A stretch of 64,000 nucleotides of DNA from Pseudarthrobacter chlorophenolicus A6 (GCF_000022025.1 NC_011886.1:4201953-4265952); one strand, 5' to 3'; shown: positions 45,072-56,785, counted from the first letter of the stretch. Made by a program: numbers and translations. The notes: generated by a model not told the origin, from the sequence alone.

Positions 45072-46787
45072 TTACTTCTTTTCCCAGCCCAGGGTGGTCC
45101 AGTCCGGAACCTGGGACAGGCTCTGGAACAGCGACGGGCCGTAGTTGGCGAGGCCCGTGCGGACGAAGGAGATCTGCGGGCCGTTCATGACCACGCCCAT
45201 GGAGAAGTACTTCGCCATGTGCTCCTTTTCGACCTCCATGGCCGCCTTGTTGCGCTCGGCGTTGTCCTCGATGGAGGCGAGGTCGGCGATCTTCTTGTCC
45301 AGCTCGGCGTCGCCCAGCTGGTTCTCGTTGGTCTTGGAATCGTAGTACTGCTTCACCGCGTCGGTGGCGTCCGGGCCTACGGTATAGCCCGAAACGCTCA
45401 TGTCGAAGTCGCGGCCGCCGATGACCTTGCCGAAGTCGGCGGAAGCACGCTGGTCGATTCCGACGTCCATGCCGCCGGCCTGCAGCTGCTTCTGCAGGGT
45501 CTGTGTGAAGGCCAGGGTGGTGGGATCGTCACCGAAGTTGCTGATCTTGAAGGCGGCAGGCTTGCCGTCCTTCTCCATGATGCCGTTGGCGTTGGCCGTG
45601 TAGCCGGCATCCGTCAGGACCTTCTTGGCAGCGTCCGGACCTGTTTCCTTCACGGGGTAGTTGTCCTGGTAGTACTCGGAGAACGGCAGGAGCATCATGG
45701 AGCCGGAGCTGGGCTCTTCCCAGTTCAGGCCGTTGAAGCGGACCTTGCGGAGGGCTTCGCGATCCACGGCGGCGAAGATGGCTTCGCGAATGGCGACGTC
45801 GGTGACCTTCTGGGCATTGATGTTCATGCCGCCGGCGAACAGGCGCTGGCCACGGCGGATATCTGCGTCCTTGGTGCCTTCCAGCTGCTTGTACGGAGTG
45901 ATGGTGTTGGCCGAAACGGCGTCGATTTCACCGTTCTTGAAGGCGGCGATCTGGGCGCTGCTCTCCAGCTGGCGGAAGGTGACGTTGGCCAGTACCGGCT
46001 TCTTGCCCCACCACTTTTCGTTGGGAACAAGAGTCACCGTCTTGGCAGCGGAGTCGTACTGGTCAAGCTTGAACGGGCCGGCCATCCACTCGGCGTGCAT
46101 GTTGCCGTTGAAGCCTTCGTTGAAGATCTCCGGGCTGTTCACGGCCGGGTGGATCAGGCCGAAGAAGAGCGAGTCAATGGGGTAGACCGGCTGTGTGGTC
46201 TTGACGATGACTTCCTTGTCGCTGCTGCCGGCCTCTACCGACTCGACGAACTGGTAGGCGCCGGAGCTGACGATGTCGTAGCCGTTGTCCGGGCTCTTGA
46301 GGATGTTCCAGGTGTTCTGGAACGCCTTCACGTCGATGGGTGTGCCGTCGTTGTAGGTGGCCTTGTCATTGACCTTGATGGTGATGGTCTGCTTGCCGTC
46401 CGTGACCTCGCTCTCCACGGACTCGCAGAAGTCCGTGTTGGGCGTGACCTTTCCGGTGAAGTCGACCTTCCAGCAGCCACCCATGCCGCCGCTGTTCATG
46501 GCAACCGGGTTGATGGGGACCTGCAGGGCGGAGTTGTCCGCGCTGTTGCCGTTGTTGGAGAAGCCGTTGAAGTCCGGGCCGATGTTGCCCAGCGGAAGGG
46601 TGACCTTGCCGCCCTGCTCAAGATCTGCTGCCGGCTTCTCGTTGATGCTGATCAGCTTGGACAGGTCGCTGCCTGCCTCCTGCCCCTTGGCTGTCTCCGG
46701 CCCCGTGGAGCCGCCACTGCCGCAGGCCGTCAGCGCCAGAGCCGCAGCAATGGCTGCAGCTCCGCCGATCCTGTTCAGATTCCTCAT
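45072..46787 (-). CDS. peptide ABC transporter substrate-binding lipoprotein (family 5)
   Basis: 571 residues from ATG 46787, preceded by GAAGGGAAAA. Lipobox LTAC, Cys22, after a short signal. The mature domain reads as a family 5 binding protein (TITIKVNDKATYNDGTPIDV, NGEIDAVSANTITPYKQLEG, DREALRKVRFNGL). It follows the fused ATPase gene by about 46 bp as the last gene of the importer operon. Peptide ligand is likely from the motif-complete transporter, but opine or sugar cannot be excluded. Confidence 0.92.
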   Translation of the reverse strand: MRNLNRIGGAAAIAAALALTACGSGGSTGPETAKGQEAGSDLSKLISINEKPAADLEQGGKVTLPLGNIGPDFNGFSNNGNSADNSALQVPINPVAMNSGGMGGCWKVDFTGKVTPNTDFCESVESEVTDGKQTITIKVNDKATYNDGTPIDVKAFQNTWNILKSPDNGYDIVSSGAYQFVESVEAGSSDKEVIVKTTQPVYPIDSLFFGLIHPAVNSPEIFNEGFNGNMHAEWMAGPFKLDQYDSAAKTVTLVPNEKWWGKKPVLANVTFRQLESSAQIAAFKNGEIDAVSANTITPYKQLEGTKDADIRRGQRLFAGGMNINAQKVTDVAIREAIFAAVDREALRKVRFNGLNWEEPSSGSMMLLPFSEYYQDNYPVKETGPDAAKKVLTDAGYTANANGIMEKDGKPAAFKISNFGDDPTTLAFTQTLQKQLQAGGMDVGIDQRASADFGKVIGGRDFDMSVSGYTVGPDATDAVKQYYDSKTNENQLGDAELDKKIADLASIEDNAERNKAAMEVEKEHMAKYFSMGVVMNGPQISFVRTGLANYGPSLFQSLSQVPDWTTLGWEKK

Positions 46788-46833
46788 GGTTTTCCCTTCG
46801 TTGATGCGAGTGGTGCGGGTGGGTCGGCTAAAT

Positions 46834-49079
<2,246 letters not shown>

Positions 49080-49083
<4 letters not shown>

Positions 49084-50060
49084 TTGCTCTTCTCCGCCCG
49101 GATTTTCCTGGCCCTTCGGGCCTTGCCCGTGGAACTGGAACTTGGATCGAACGCGTCCCGCAGGCCGTCGTTCATCATGGCCAGGGAACCGGTGAGCAGG
49201 AACATCACCGTCAGCGGCACCCAGAACATCCAGGGGAAGGTCTGCACCTGCGAGGTGGCGCCGCCGATCAGGACGCCCAGGCTGACGTCCGGAACCTTGA
49301 TGCCGATGCCGATGAAGGAGAACGCCACTTCGGCGAGGATGGCGCCGGTGACGCCGCGGGTGATGTCCAGTACCAGCAGGGAACCGATGTTGGGGACCAG
49401 GTGCCGCCAGACGATCCGCCGCGGCGGGACGCCCATGTACTGGGCCGCCTTCACGAAGTCGCGCTGCATCAGGGACATGGACAGTGACCGGATCAGCCTG
49501 GCGGTGCCCATCCAGCTGAACACGAGCAGGACGATGATCAGCAGGAGCCAGGACGGAAGGTCGCGCTTGAGTCCGGCGCCGCCGCCGCTGGTGGCCACTG
49601 CAACCACGAGCAGTGCCGGCATCATGATGAGCGCTTCGAGGACGAAGAGCATCACCTTGTCCACCTTGCCCCCGAAATAGGCCATGGTGCAGCCGTAGAC
49701 CGCCGCGATCAGCACCGAGACCAGTCCCACGATCAGGCCGATCAGGATGGAGATGCGGGTGCCTTCAACGGTCATCGCGTAGAGATCGATCCCAGCCTGC
49801 GAGGTGCCCAGGAAGTGCTCGGCCGATGGTGGCATGCCGATGTTAAAGGGATCGATGGTTTCTTTGTCCCAGGTGGTGAAGAAGCCACCCACGAAGGAGA
49901 AAACGGTGAGCGCGAGGAAGATGACCAGGCCGGCCACGGCGGTCTTGTTCCGCATGAAGCGCCGGAAAATGATGGTGGATTTGCCGATGACGACGTCCGC
50001 GCTTTCCAGGTGCGCGTCCTGCGCCACTGCGGCTGGATCCACTGCGTTGAGGTTTGTCAT
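49080..50060 (-). CDS. peptide ABC transporter permease (C component)
   Basis: 326 residues, six membrane helices. C-component features: IFRRFMRNKTAVAGLVIFLA, DLYAMTVEGTRISILIGLIV, and the EAA-like coupling segment AAQYMGVPPRRIVWRHLVPN (about 208-227). A basic C-terminal tail (KARRARKIRAEKSK) ends the protein. Start ATG 50060; the B-permease stop lies 2 bp upstream. One operon with 50063-51046. Confidence 0.94.
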
Positions 50061-50062
50061 GG

Positions 50063-51046
50063 TTACTGCACCCGCACTCTCGGGTCAACCAGGGTGGTGG
50101 CAAAGTCTGCCAGGATGGCGCCCAGGGCGAAGATGACTGAGCCGTAGGCCAGGGTGGCGGTGGCGGCGTTGACGTCCTGGAGGGAAATGGCGTCAATGCT
50201 CCAGGAACCGACGCCGGGCCAGGCGAAGATTTTCTCGGCAAAGAAACCGCCGGCGAAGATGGCCGGGATGGTGAAGGCGATGCTCTGGGCCACCGGGATG
50301 AAGGACACTCGGAGGGCGTGCCGGGCAATGGCCTGGTTCCTGCTCAGGCCCTTGGCGCGGGCGGTCCGGACGAAGTCGGCGTTGACGTTGTCCAACAGGT
50401 ACTGGCGCTGGGCGATCTGGTACGCGCCCCAGCCCACCAGCGTGATGGCCACCGTGGGGACGGCATAGTGTGCCGCCATGTCCACTATCTGCGCCCAGCC
50501 GGGCTCCATCCCCGGGGTGGAGATGCCGGTGACGAAGAAGATGCGCTGGCCCACCGACTCGTTGATGTTGATGGCCCCCAACTGCACCAGGAAGTAGGCG
50601 ATGGGAGCGGGGACGATGTAGGCCAGGTAGCTGTAGGACGTGATGACGCGGTCCTGGAATTTGTACTGCCGGGCGGCCGAGTACACGCCAAGGGCAACGC
50701 CAATAACGAGCGTGAGGATGATGGACGCCAGGAAGAGCCGGGTGGAAATCCACACGCGGTCACCAAATTCGGCGTTGATGAATGCGCCGTTGGGGCTCCT
50801 GCCCCAGTCCCAGCGGGTGACGACGCCGGTAAGCCACTGGACGTAGCGCTCCCAGGCGTTCAGGTCAGGATCGAGGCCCTTGAGGCGCATCGAGTTGGCC
50901 ACCTGTTCAGGCGTGGGCCGGGGAATGCGCTCCTGCTCCAGCAGCGCCGGTTTGAGGGAGCTGACCGCCAGGAAATATCCGGCGGACGTGGTCAGGAAGA
51001 TCATCACCACATACGTGATGCCGCGCTTGGCAAGGTACTTGAGCAT
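50063..51046 (-). CDS. peptide ABC transporter permease (B component)
   Basis: 327 residues from ATG 51046. The first helix YLAKRGITYVVMIFLTTSAG and the coupling segment TARAKGLSRNQAIARHALRV are typical B-component features; the loop after helix 1 is unusually long. It opens the importer operon, which then reads permease C, fused ATPase, binding protein. The ribosome site is weak. Its promoter probably lies in 51047-51401. Confidence 0.92.
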   Translation of the reverse strand: MLKYLAKRGITYVVMIFLTTSAGYFLAVSSLKPALLEQERIPRPTPEQVANSMRLKGLDPDLNAWERYVQWLTGVVTRWDWGRSPNGAFINAEFGDRVWISTRLFLASIILTLVIGVALGVYSAARQYKFQDRVITSYSYLAYIVPAPIAYFLVQLGAININESVGQRIFFVTGISTPGMEPGWAQIVDMAAHYAVPTVAITLVGWGAYQIAQRQYLLDNVNADFVRTARAKGLSRNQAIARHALRVSFIPVAQSIAFTIPAIFAGGFFAEKIFAWPGVGSWSIDAISLQDVNAATATLAYGSVIFALGAILADFATTLVDPRVRVQ

Positions 51047-51401
51047 GGGACGGCTACTTTTGCTTCGCCGCCACGTGCTGCTGCGGCGGACACAGCCAGG
51101 CCCGCCGGTGTGCCGGAATGCGGGGCAAAACAACAATCACGCGATGGTCCTTCCGTCTTCCCCGGCTGGGCGGGGGTTGTGCCGCGTCGCCGGAGTCCGT
51201 TGCCAGCGGGTAGCTGGCTCCCGCAGCCCTTGCAGGCTGGTCCTGATGGACTATGTTGCGGGTCACATTCCAGAGGATACTATCACAGCCGTAAACGCAA
51301 GATGCCCGCCAATGCCCGGAAAAGGACACGCCCGTATCAGATCGTTATGAATAACTCTGTGAAGTTGATTTGACTGGACTGATCCCGCCCCGGGGGCTAA
51401 T
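51047..51401. other. intergenic region, peptide importer promoter
   Basis: About 355 bp without a gene. The only clear signal is an extended -10 (TGATAGTAT, read on the minus strand) at 51277-51285. A very GC-rich central part with several short inverted repeats would form the long leader of the importer transcript. Confidence 0.35.
51277..51285 (-). promoter_or_regulatory. extended -10 promoter element
   Basis: On the minus strand TGATAGTAT, an extended -10 (TGN-TANNNT). No convincing -35 upstream. The transcript would carry a leader of about 220 nt to the B-permease start. Confidence 0.3.
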
Positions 51402-52007
51402 CTACGCGGCCGCCACCACGCGTGTGACAAGATCCCGCCAGGAATCCACCAGCCGCCCCGGCGGAACGCCGTGCCGGCGGACCAGGTCGAGGAGGCGTTC
51501 GGGGTCCAGGGCGGCACTGAGCGAGCCCGCCATAAGCCAAGGGTCGGCGTCGAATCCTTCGTCCCTCAGCAGCACCTCAATGTGCCGGAGCCAAAGCGCC
51601 GCGGCGGGCACTTCAAACCTCCCCCGCGAGGCATTTTCGGCGGCGAGGACCAAGTCGCCGAATTCCACCACGTAGGCAATGCGTTCAGCACCGAAGGCGA
51701 TGAGCCGCTCCAGGCCCGGAGCTCCCGGCCCAAGCGGCGGCGGGCCGAACATGAACCGTGCCTGGAAGTCCGCTTCGGAGTCGTTGAGCAGTGTCAGCAT
51801 CAGGCCGGCCCGGCTGCCAAAGCGGCGGAATACCGTCCCTTTGCCCACCCCGGCCCGCTCCGCGAGGCGGTCCATGGTGAGACCCTCGATGCCGCAGTCG
51901 GCAATCAGCTCCCTGGCAGCGAGCAGGAGCCGCTCCCGGTTCCGTGCGGCATCGCTGCGTTCGGCCGCTGCGGGAGTCGGCTCGGGGCGCAGTGGGATGG
52001 AGGTCAC
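51402..52007 (-). CDS. TetR-family transcriptional regulator
   Basis: 201 residues from GTG 52007; the frame is open to 52076 but that would include the operator. N-terminal HTH: NRERLLLAARELIADCGIEG, LTMDRLAERAGVGKGTVFRR. C-terminal domain is the common helical ligand pocket. It is divergent from an NADPH-dependent FMN reductase and the palindrome 28 bp upstream lies between them, a standard autoregulated TetR pair that would respond to a quinone, nitro compound or other redox-active ligand. Confidence 0.9.
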   Translation of the reverse strand: MTSIPLRPEPTPAAAERSDAARNRERLLLAARELIADCGIEGLTMDRLAERAGVGKGTVFRRFGSRAGLMLTLLNDSEADFQARFMFGPPPLGPGAPGLERLIAFGAERIAYVVEFGDLVLAAENASRGRFEVPAAALWLRHIEVLLRDEGFDADPWLMAGSLSAALDPERLLDLVRRHGVPPGRLVDSWRDLVTRVVAAA

Positions 52008-52034
52008 AGCACTCAGTTTAGACCCCGGGAATAA

Positions 52035-52056
52035 TAAACGGACTATGGTCCGTTTA
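52035..52056. promoter_or_regulatory. TetR operator
   Basis: TAAACGGAC (52035-52043) and GTCCGTTTA (52048-52056), a perfect 9-bp dyad with a 4-nt spacer between the TetR and FMN reductase genes. Confidence 0.75.
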
Positions 52057-52131
52057 GTCTGGTGAAGGCATCTCATGCCCTAGCTTTGACAAGGCCTGCG
52101 GCCCTCCCGCGGCCCCTACCAAGGAGTTCCC

Positions 52132-52689
52132 ATGACGAAGAGCACCATCCTTACCCTTGTCGGCAGCCTGCGCGCCGGGTCCACCAACCAGCAGCTGGCT
52201 GAGGCCATCCAGCTCAACGCCCCCGAGCAGGTGGACGTTGTCATCCACGACAGCCTGGGCAACATCCCGTTCTACAACGAGGACATCGACGTCGAGGGCC
52301 AGGTTCCCGCCGCTGCCGCCGCGCTGCGCGCCGCCGCCAGCGAAGCCGACACCATCCTCCTGGTCACCCCGGAGTACAACGGCACCGTCCCCGCTCCCCT
52401 GAAGAACGCCATCGACTGGCTGTCCCGCCCCTTCGGCGCCGGCGCACTCGCGGGCAAGCCCACCGCCGTCGTGGGCACCGCCTTTGGCCAGTTCGGCGGC
52501 GTCTGGGCACAGGACGAAGCCCGCAAGGCCGCCGGCATTGCCGGCGCCCAGGTCATTGAGGACGTCAAGCTCGCCGTTCCCGGCTCCATGGTGCGCTTCG
52601 CCGAGATCCACCCGAAGGACGACGCCGAAGTTGTAGAGCAGATCAAGGGCGTCTTCGACGCACTGGCAGTGGCCGCCCCGGCAGCCTAG
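52132..52689 (+). CDS. NADPH-dependent FMN reductase family protein
   Basis: A 185-residue flavoprotein of the NAD(P)H:FMN/quinone reductase family (flavodoxin-like fold). The FMN phosphate-binding GSLRAGSTN lies at 11-19 and the TPEYNG motif at 79-84, both family hallmarks. Reduces FMN, quinones or azo compounds and may protect against oxidants. Start ATG 52132 follows AAGGAGTT. Control by the divergent TetR protein is very likely. Confidence 0.93.
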   Translation: MTKSTILTLVGSLRAGSTNQQLAEAIQLNAPEQVDVVIHDSLGNIPFYNEDIDVEGQVPAAAAALRAAASEADTILLVTPEYNGTVPAPLKNAIDWLSRPFGAGALAGKPTAVVGTAFGQFGGVWAQDEARKAAGIAGAQVIEDVKLAVPGSMVRFAEIHPKDDAEVVEQIKGVFDALAVAAPAA

Positions 52690-52722
52690 CCACCCGCGCG
52701 GACCAACCGCGCACTTCCCGCC

Positions 52723-52753
52723 GCGCCCGGTACGCATCTGCGTTGCCGGGCGC
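52723..52753 (+). terminator. possible terminator after FMN reductase
   Basis: GCGCCCGG (52723-52730) pairs with CCGGGCGC (52746-52753), with an inner CGCA/TGCG pair; no T-run. Confidence 0.4.
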
Positions 52754-52910
52754 AGCTGTATCTGCGTGGCCCTTCCCGGCCCGCACCCTGCAGCTCCTCC
52801 CACGGACTGCCGTCCGCGCTCCGCCGTGACCAACTCTTGTCCCAACCGGTACCGCACGGACATCTCCGAACGCGAGCCCGGCCGTAACGTTAATCCACTG
52901 GAAAAACCGG

Positions 52911-53789
52911 ATGGAATTGCGGTGCAGCATGCCAGGAGTAGCGGCAACCCGGGGGCGGCGGGGTCTGTGGGTGGCGGCCACTGCCACCCTGGTGCTTCCG
53001 CTGTGGCTCGCCGCCTGCGATGGGCTCCCGGCCCCACCGCGGGACGGTAGTGCAGCGAGCTCCGCCGCGACTCCGGGCGCCGCCGTGCCGGCCCCGCAGC
53101 CGCAAGCACCGCCTCCGGCCGGACCGGCTGCCATCCCCTCCGGTTCCGGCACCCCACCAGGCGGGACGACCCCGCAGCAGCCGTCCGCCGCCACGCCGGA
53201 AACCGCTGCCGCGTCCGGACAGGCGGGGACGGGCCGGCCCGGTTCGGCCGCCAGCGCGGAACCGGAACCGCGCACCCCAGCATCAGCTGAACCGCAGCCC
53301 TCCACGACGCCGTCCCCATCGGCCGCGCCGGAAAGGGTGCCCGCGGCCCAGGGGACCGTCACGGCCTACTTCGTCCTGCTGGACGACGGCGGCAACAACG
53401 GAGTGCGGTTCGGCTGCAATGACAGCCTGGTCGGCGTGGACCAGGCACGGCCCGCGGGCAAGGATCCGCTGCCCGCCGCCATGAACGCCCTCCTGGGGGC
53501 AGGCAGCGGTGCCAGTATTCCGGCGTTGGAAGTCCCCTCCGGTGCCGAAATCTACAACGCGCTGGCCGGCTCGCGGCTCAAGTTCCTGTCCGGCAGCTTC
53601 GATGGCAGTGCCGTGACCGTCTATCTGTCGGGGGCAGTAAGCCTGGGCGGCGTGTGCGACATTCCGCGCCTCGAAGCCCAGCTCACCCAAACGGCACTGG
53701 CCGCGGTGGGTGCCGTCAGGGCTCAGGTCTACCTCAACGGACGGCCACTGGCAGAGGTGCTGCGGCTGGAAGGAACCGGAGCAGGATGA
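52911..53789 (+). CDS. GerMN-domain lipoprotein
   Basis: 292 residues from ATG 52911 (a second in-frame ATG at 52929 is possible). Lipobox LWLAAC, Cys36, then about 110 residues of Pro/Ala/Ser/Gly-rich linker typical of cell-wall-spanning tethers, and a C-terminal GerMN-type domain (TVTAYFVLLDDGGNNGVRFG, LLGAGSGASIPALEVPSGAE, AVTVYLSGAVSLGG). GerMN domains are found in spore germination and cell-wall lipoproteins; here an envelope role is likely. Monocistronic, 122 bp after the possible terminator. Confidence 0.82.
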   Translation: MELRCSMPGVAATRGRRGLWVAATATLVLPLWLAACDGLPAPPRDGSAASSAATPGAAVPAPQPQAPPPAGPAAIPSGSGTPPGGTTPQQPSAATPETAAASGQAGTGRPGSAASAEPEPRTPASAEPQPSTTPSPSAAPERVPAAQGTVTAYFVLLDDGGNNGVRFGCNDSLVGVDQARPAGKDPLPAAMNALLGAGSGASIPALEVPSGAEIYNALAGSRLKFLSGSFDGSAVTVYLSGAVSLGGVCDIPRLEAQLTQTALAAVGAVRAQVYLNGRPLAEVLRLEGTGAG

Positions 53790-53820
53790 TCCGGCGGCCA
53801 GTAATTCCTGGAACAACAAG

Positions 53821-53859
53821 TGTTGCTTTTCAGGCAACATTCAGTTGTATCCTGAGCGT
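53821..53859 (+). promoter_or_regulatory. promoter and dyad ahead of aminotransferase, probably leaderless
   Basis: TGTTGC/GCAACA (53821-53826 with 53834-53839) forms a 6-bp dyad. TTGCTT (53823-53828) and TGTATC (53846-53851) are 17 bp apart and give a start near 53858-53860, at or on the GTG start codon, so the transcript would lack a leader. Confidence 0.5.
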
Positions 53860-55152
53860 GTGAGCCACGAAACAATCGACGCGGCAGCCGCGTCCCTTCC
53901 AGCCGAAGCCATTGACGCCATCGAGCGAGCGGCCACCTCGGCCCACCGCCATGAGGAACTGTTCTCCGAGCGTGCCGCGAACATCAGGCAGTCGGCTGTA
54001 CGTGACGTCTTCGACATTTCGCTGCGCCCCGGCCTGGTGTCGCTGGCCGGCGGAAGTCCCTACCTGCAGTCACTCCCGCTCGACCGGCTGGCGGAAACGG
54101 CTGGCCGGATCATCGCCGAGGAAGGACTCACCGCCCTGCAGTACGGCGCAGGCCAGGGCACGGAAGAGCTCCGCACGCAGATCTGCGAGGTGATGGCAGC
54201 CGAAGGGATCGTGGATGCGCTGCCGCAGAACGTGGTGATCACGGCCGGCTCCCAGTCAGCCCAGGACGTGGCCACCAAGCTGTTCTGCAACCCCGGCGAC
54301 GTCGTCCTGGTGGAGGACCCCACCTACGTTGGCGCCCTGAACACGTTCGAGGCCTACCAAGTGCAGGTGGAAACCGTGGCCATGGACCAGTCCGGACTGG
54401 TCCCCGAGCTCCTCGAAGCCCGCATCGCCGCCCTCCAGCTGGCCGGGAAAAGCATCAAGTTCCTGTACACCATCCCCAGCTTCAACAACCCCTCGGGCAT
54501 AACCCTTGCCGCGGAACGGCGTCAGGCGATCGTGGATATATGCCGCAATGCGAATATTTTGATCATCGAGGACAACCCCTACGGCCTGCTGCGGTTCGAC
54601 GGCGCACCGCTGGCCCCACTGCGCGCCGCCAACCCGGATGACGTGATCTACATGGGCTCGTTCTCCAAGATCTTCGCGCCCGGGCTGCGGATCGGCTGGG
54701 CGCTGGTGCCGGAGCACCTGCAGCGGCGGTATTACCTGGCCGCCGAGGCCGTCACGCTCTGCCCGCCGGCCCTGAACCAGATGCTCGTCTCGGCCTACCT
54801 GCGTGACTACGACTGGAAGGGCCAGATCGCCACCTACCGCGGACTGTATGCCGAACGCTGCCGGGCCATGCTGGCGGCCCTGACCGAGTACATGCCGGAG
54901 GGCACCTCCTGGACCAGCCCGGACGGTGGCTTTTTCGTCTGGGTGACGCTGCCCGAAGGCGTGGACACCTACCCCCTCCTGCACAAGGCGATCGACGCCG
55001 GAGTGGTCTTCATTCCGGGGGCCGCCTTCACGCCGTCGGACGAGCCGTCCAACAAACTGCGCCTCGCGTTCAGCGCCGTCCCGCCGGATGCCATCCGTGA
55101 AGGGGTGCGCCGCCTGGCGCCGGTACTGCAGGAAGCGCTGGCCGCGCGGTAG
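53860..55152 (+). CDS. PLP-dependent aminotransferase (LysN/MocR C-terminal type)
   Basis: 430 residues from GTG 53860. Fold type I aminotransferase without a GntR domain: SLAGGSPYLQSLPLDRL (about 60-76), LQYGAGQGTEELR, IEDNPYG (Asp238 binds the PLP ring nitrogen), and SFSKIFAPGLRIGW with the Schiff-base lysine at 270. It resembles 2-aminoadipate/aromatic aminotransferases and the C-terminal part of MocR regulators. Earlier in-frame starts would overlap the GerMN gene. Followed 46 bp later by a universal stress gene. Confidence 0.9.
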   Translation: MSHETIDAAAASLPAEAIDAIERAATSAHRHEELFSERAANIRQSAVRDVFDISLRPGLVSLAGGSPYLQSLPLDRLAETAGRIIAEEGLTALQYGAGQGTEELRTQICEVMAAEGIVDALPQNVVITAGSQSAQDVATKLFCNPGDVVLVEDPTYVGALNTFEAYQVQVETVAMDQSGLVPELLEARIAALQLAGKSIKFLYTIPSFNNPSGITLAAERRQAIVDICRNANILIIEDNPYGLLRFDGAPLAPLRAANPDDVIYMGSFSKIFAPGLRIGWALVPEHLQRRYYLAAEAVTLCPPALNQMLVSAYLRDYDWKGQIATYRGLYAERCRAMLAALTEYMPEGTSWTSPDGGFFVWVTLPEGVDTYPLLHKAIDAGVVFIPGAAFTPSDEPSNKLRLAFSAVPPDAIREGVRRLAPVLQEALAAR

Positions 55153-55198
55153 CGTTGGGCTCATTAGTGCCGTCAGGAACCAAGCAAAGGAGCATTTC

Positions 55199-55627
55199 AT
55201 GAGCGGAATCATCGTTGTAGGCGTCGACGGAAGCGGTACAGCCAAGAAGGCCGCAGAGTCGGCCCGGGACCTGGCAGCAGCGCTGGGCGCCACGCTCCAC
55301 GTTGTTTCGGCCTTTGACAGCGACCGCACGGAAGTCTTCGGCAGTGGCAGTGACCAGTGGATTGTGTCCGACGCGGACGGGGCCGAGCACGTGGCCCGGA
55401 CGGTGGCCGAGTCCCTGGGCGGGCAGATCAAGGTGACCTACTCGGCGGCGCGCGGCCGTCCGGCAGACGCCCTGATCAAGGAAGCTATCCGCATGGACGC
55501 AAAGATCATCGTGGTGGGTAACCGGCGCATGCAGGGCATCGGCCGGGTGCTGGGCAGCGTGGCCAACAGCGTGGCGCACAACGCCCCGTGCGACGTGTAC
55601 ATCGCGAACACCTACGACGCCGACTAG
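55199..55627 (+). CDS. universal stress protein (UspA family)
   Basis: 142 residues from ATG 55199, preceded by AAAGGAG, an ideal ribosome site. The C-terminal ATP-binding pattern GNRRMQGIGRVLGS (near 102-115) fits the G-2x-G-9x-GS/T rule and the N-terminal DG(S) follows the first strand. Likely an ATP-binding stress protein. It sits close behind the aminotransferase and may be read from the same promoter. A hairpin follows. Confidence 0.93.
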   Translation: MSGIIVVGVDGSGTAKKAAESARDLAAALGATLHVVSAFDSDRTEVFGSGSDQWIVSDADGAEHVARTVAESLGGQIKVTYSAARGRPADALIKEAIRMDAKIIVVGNRRMQGIGRVLGSVANSVAHNAPCDVYIANTYDAD

Positions 55628-55632
55628 GAGTT

Positions 55633-55681
55633 ACGCCCGACACTCCCCGTGGTGGCACAGATCGCTGCGGGGGGTGGGCGT
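55633..55681 (+). terminator. terminator after universal stress gene
   Basis: ACGCCC (55633-55638) pairs with GGGCGT (55676-55681), and an inner ACTCCCCG/CGGGGGGT pair extends the stem. It begins 6 bp after the stop. Confidence 0.55.
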
Positions 55682-55781
55682 TCTCACGCCCAAAACACCC
55701 ATTCAGCTACGGGCGAAACGGTAAAATTGAGGGAGCCCTCAACGGTGCGGACGACAACAACCCACCACTAGAGGGGACCCC

Positions 55782-56120
55782 TTGATCACTCTTCAGCGCC
55801 GCCAGCTCGTAGGCCACGACATCCTCCTGGCCCGCCACGGAAACCACATCTGCTCCATGCGCGTGGACCGCGGCAATGGCACGGTGGTTGCGCTGCTGGA
55901 TGACGGCACCACCGACTCCGCGCCGAACATGATCGCCCCGGACCTTAACCTCCCCCGCACGGTCCGCAGCGTCATGCGCGAGGACTGGAAGCTGCTCTCC
56001 ATCATGACCGGTGCCGCCGCGGCCTGGTCCGCACTCATGGTGGGCGCCGCCGTCGTCATTGCATCCTCCACGGGCGACTCCGCCGCTGTGGAGATGATGT
56101 ACGCCTACCCGGCCTACTAG
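55782..56120 (+). CDS. small membrane protein, hypothetical
   Basis: 112 residues starting at TTG 55782, preceded by AGAGGGGACC at good spacing. A beta-rich N-terminal part (HGNHICSMRVDRGNGTVVAL) is followed by one hydrophobic helix (about 72-95). No family recognised. Its own gene; function unknown. Confidence 0.65.
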   Translation: MITLQRRQLVGHDILLARHGNHICSMRVDRGNGTVVALLDDGTTDSAPNMIAPDLNLPRTVRSVMREDWKLLSIMTGAAAAWSALMVGAAVVIASSTGDSAAVEMMYAYPAY

Positions 56121-56142
56121 CAGTTCCGGGCGGCACCGCCGC

Positions 56143-56778
56143 CTACGGCACCAGCCACAGCTTCAGCAGCCACCAGATTCCTGCCATCACCACACCGCCG
56201 AAGAGCGAGCCTGCCACCACCTGCGCCAGGGTGTGGGCGCGCAGGACCACCCGCGACCAGCCGACCGTCGGTATGAGCAGCAGCAGCGGCGCCCAGGCGG
56301 CGCCAAGCATCAGGACCGCGACAACAGCCGAACAGGAGATGGCGGCGGCGTGCCCGCTGATCTTCCAGAACGGGCTGACGGCTGCAAGCACCACCACTCC
56401 CCCCACCACTGCCAGCACCATGGCGATGACACTGGCCGGAGCACCCGCCGCCGCCAGCACCAGCAGCCCGGCAAGGATGGACGCCAGTGCCATCAGCAGC
56501 ACGGGAAGGCGCTGCCGGCGGTCACTGACGTGGTGGTCCGTGACCTTTCCCAGCCGGACGAGGGCCAGCAGCAGGAGCAGGGGCAGCACGCAGACAAACA
56601 GGGCAGCAAGCGCCCCGTAAGCCATGGTGGCGGGAAAACCGTCCTGGACCAGCGGGCTGATCAGCAGCTGGACGGACACCACCACCGGCGGCTGGAACGC
56701 CTCGGTCAGCCACCGGGCGGTTTTGTTCTTCACCCGGATGGCGCGGCCGGACCCGGCCACGCCAGTCCCTGCCTTCAC
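56143..56778 (-). CDS. PAP2-family membrane phosphatase
   Basis: 211 residues from GTG 56778 (GAGGCGGGG just before it); an in-frame TTG at 56793 would overlap the E2 stop. Six hydrophobic segments. The PAP2 signature is partly visible as SGHAA and SRVVLRAHTLAQVVAG, the latter with the catalytic His; the first (K-x6-RP) motif reads as DHHVSDRRQR. A lipid or undecaprenyl pyrophosphate phosphatase is likely. It follows the E2 gene directly, which may only be chance proximity. Confidence 0.8.
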   Translation of the reverse strand: MKAGTGVAGSGRAIRVKNKTARWLTEAFQPPVVVSVQLLISPLVQDGFPATMAYGALAALFVCVLPLLLLLALVRLGKVTDHHVSDRRQRLPVLLMALASILAGLLVLAAAGAPASVIAMVLAVVGGVVVLAAVSPFWKISGHAAAISCSAVVAVLMLGAAWAPLLLLIPTVGWSRVVLRAHTLAQVVAGSLFGGVVMAGIWWLLKLWLVP

Positions 56779-56785
56779 CCCCGCC

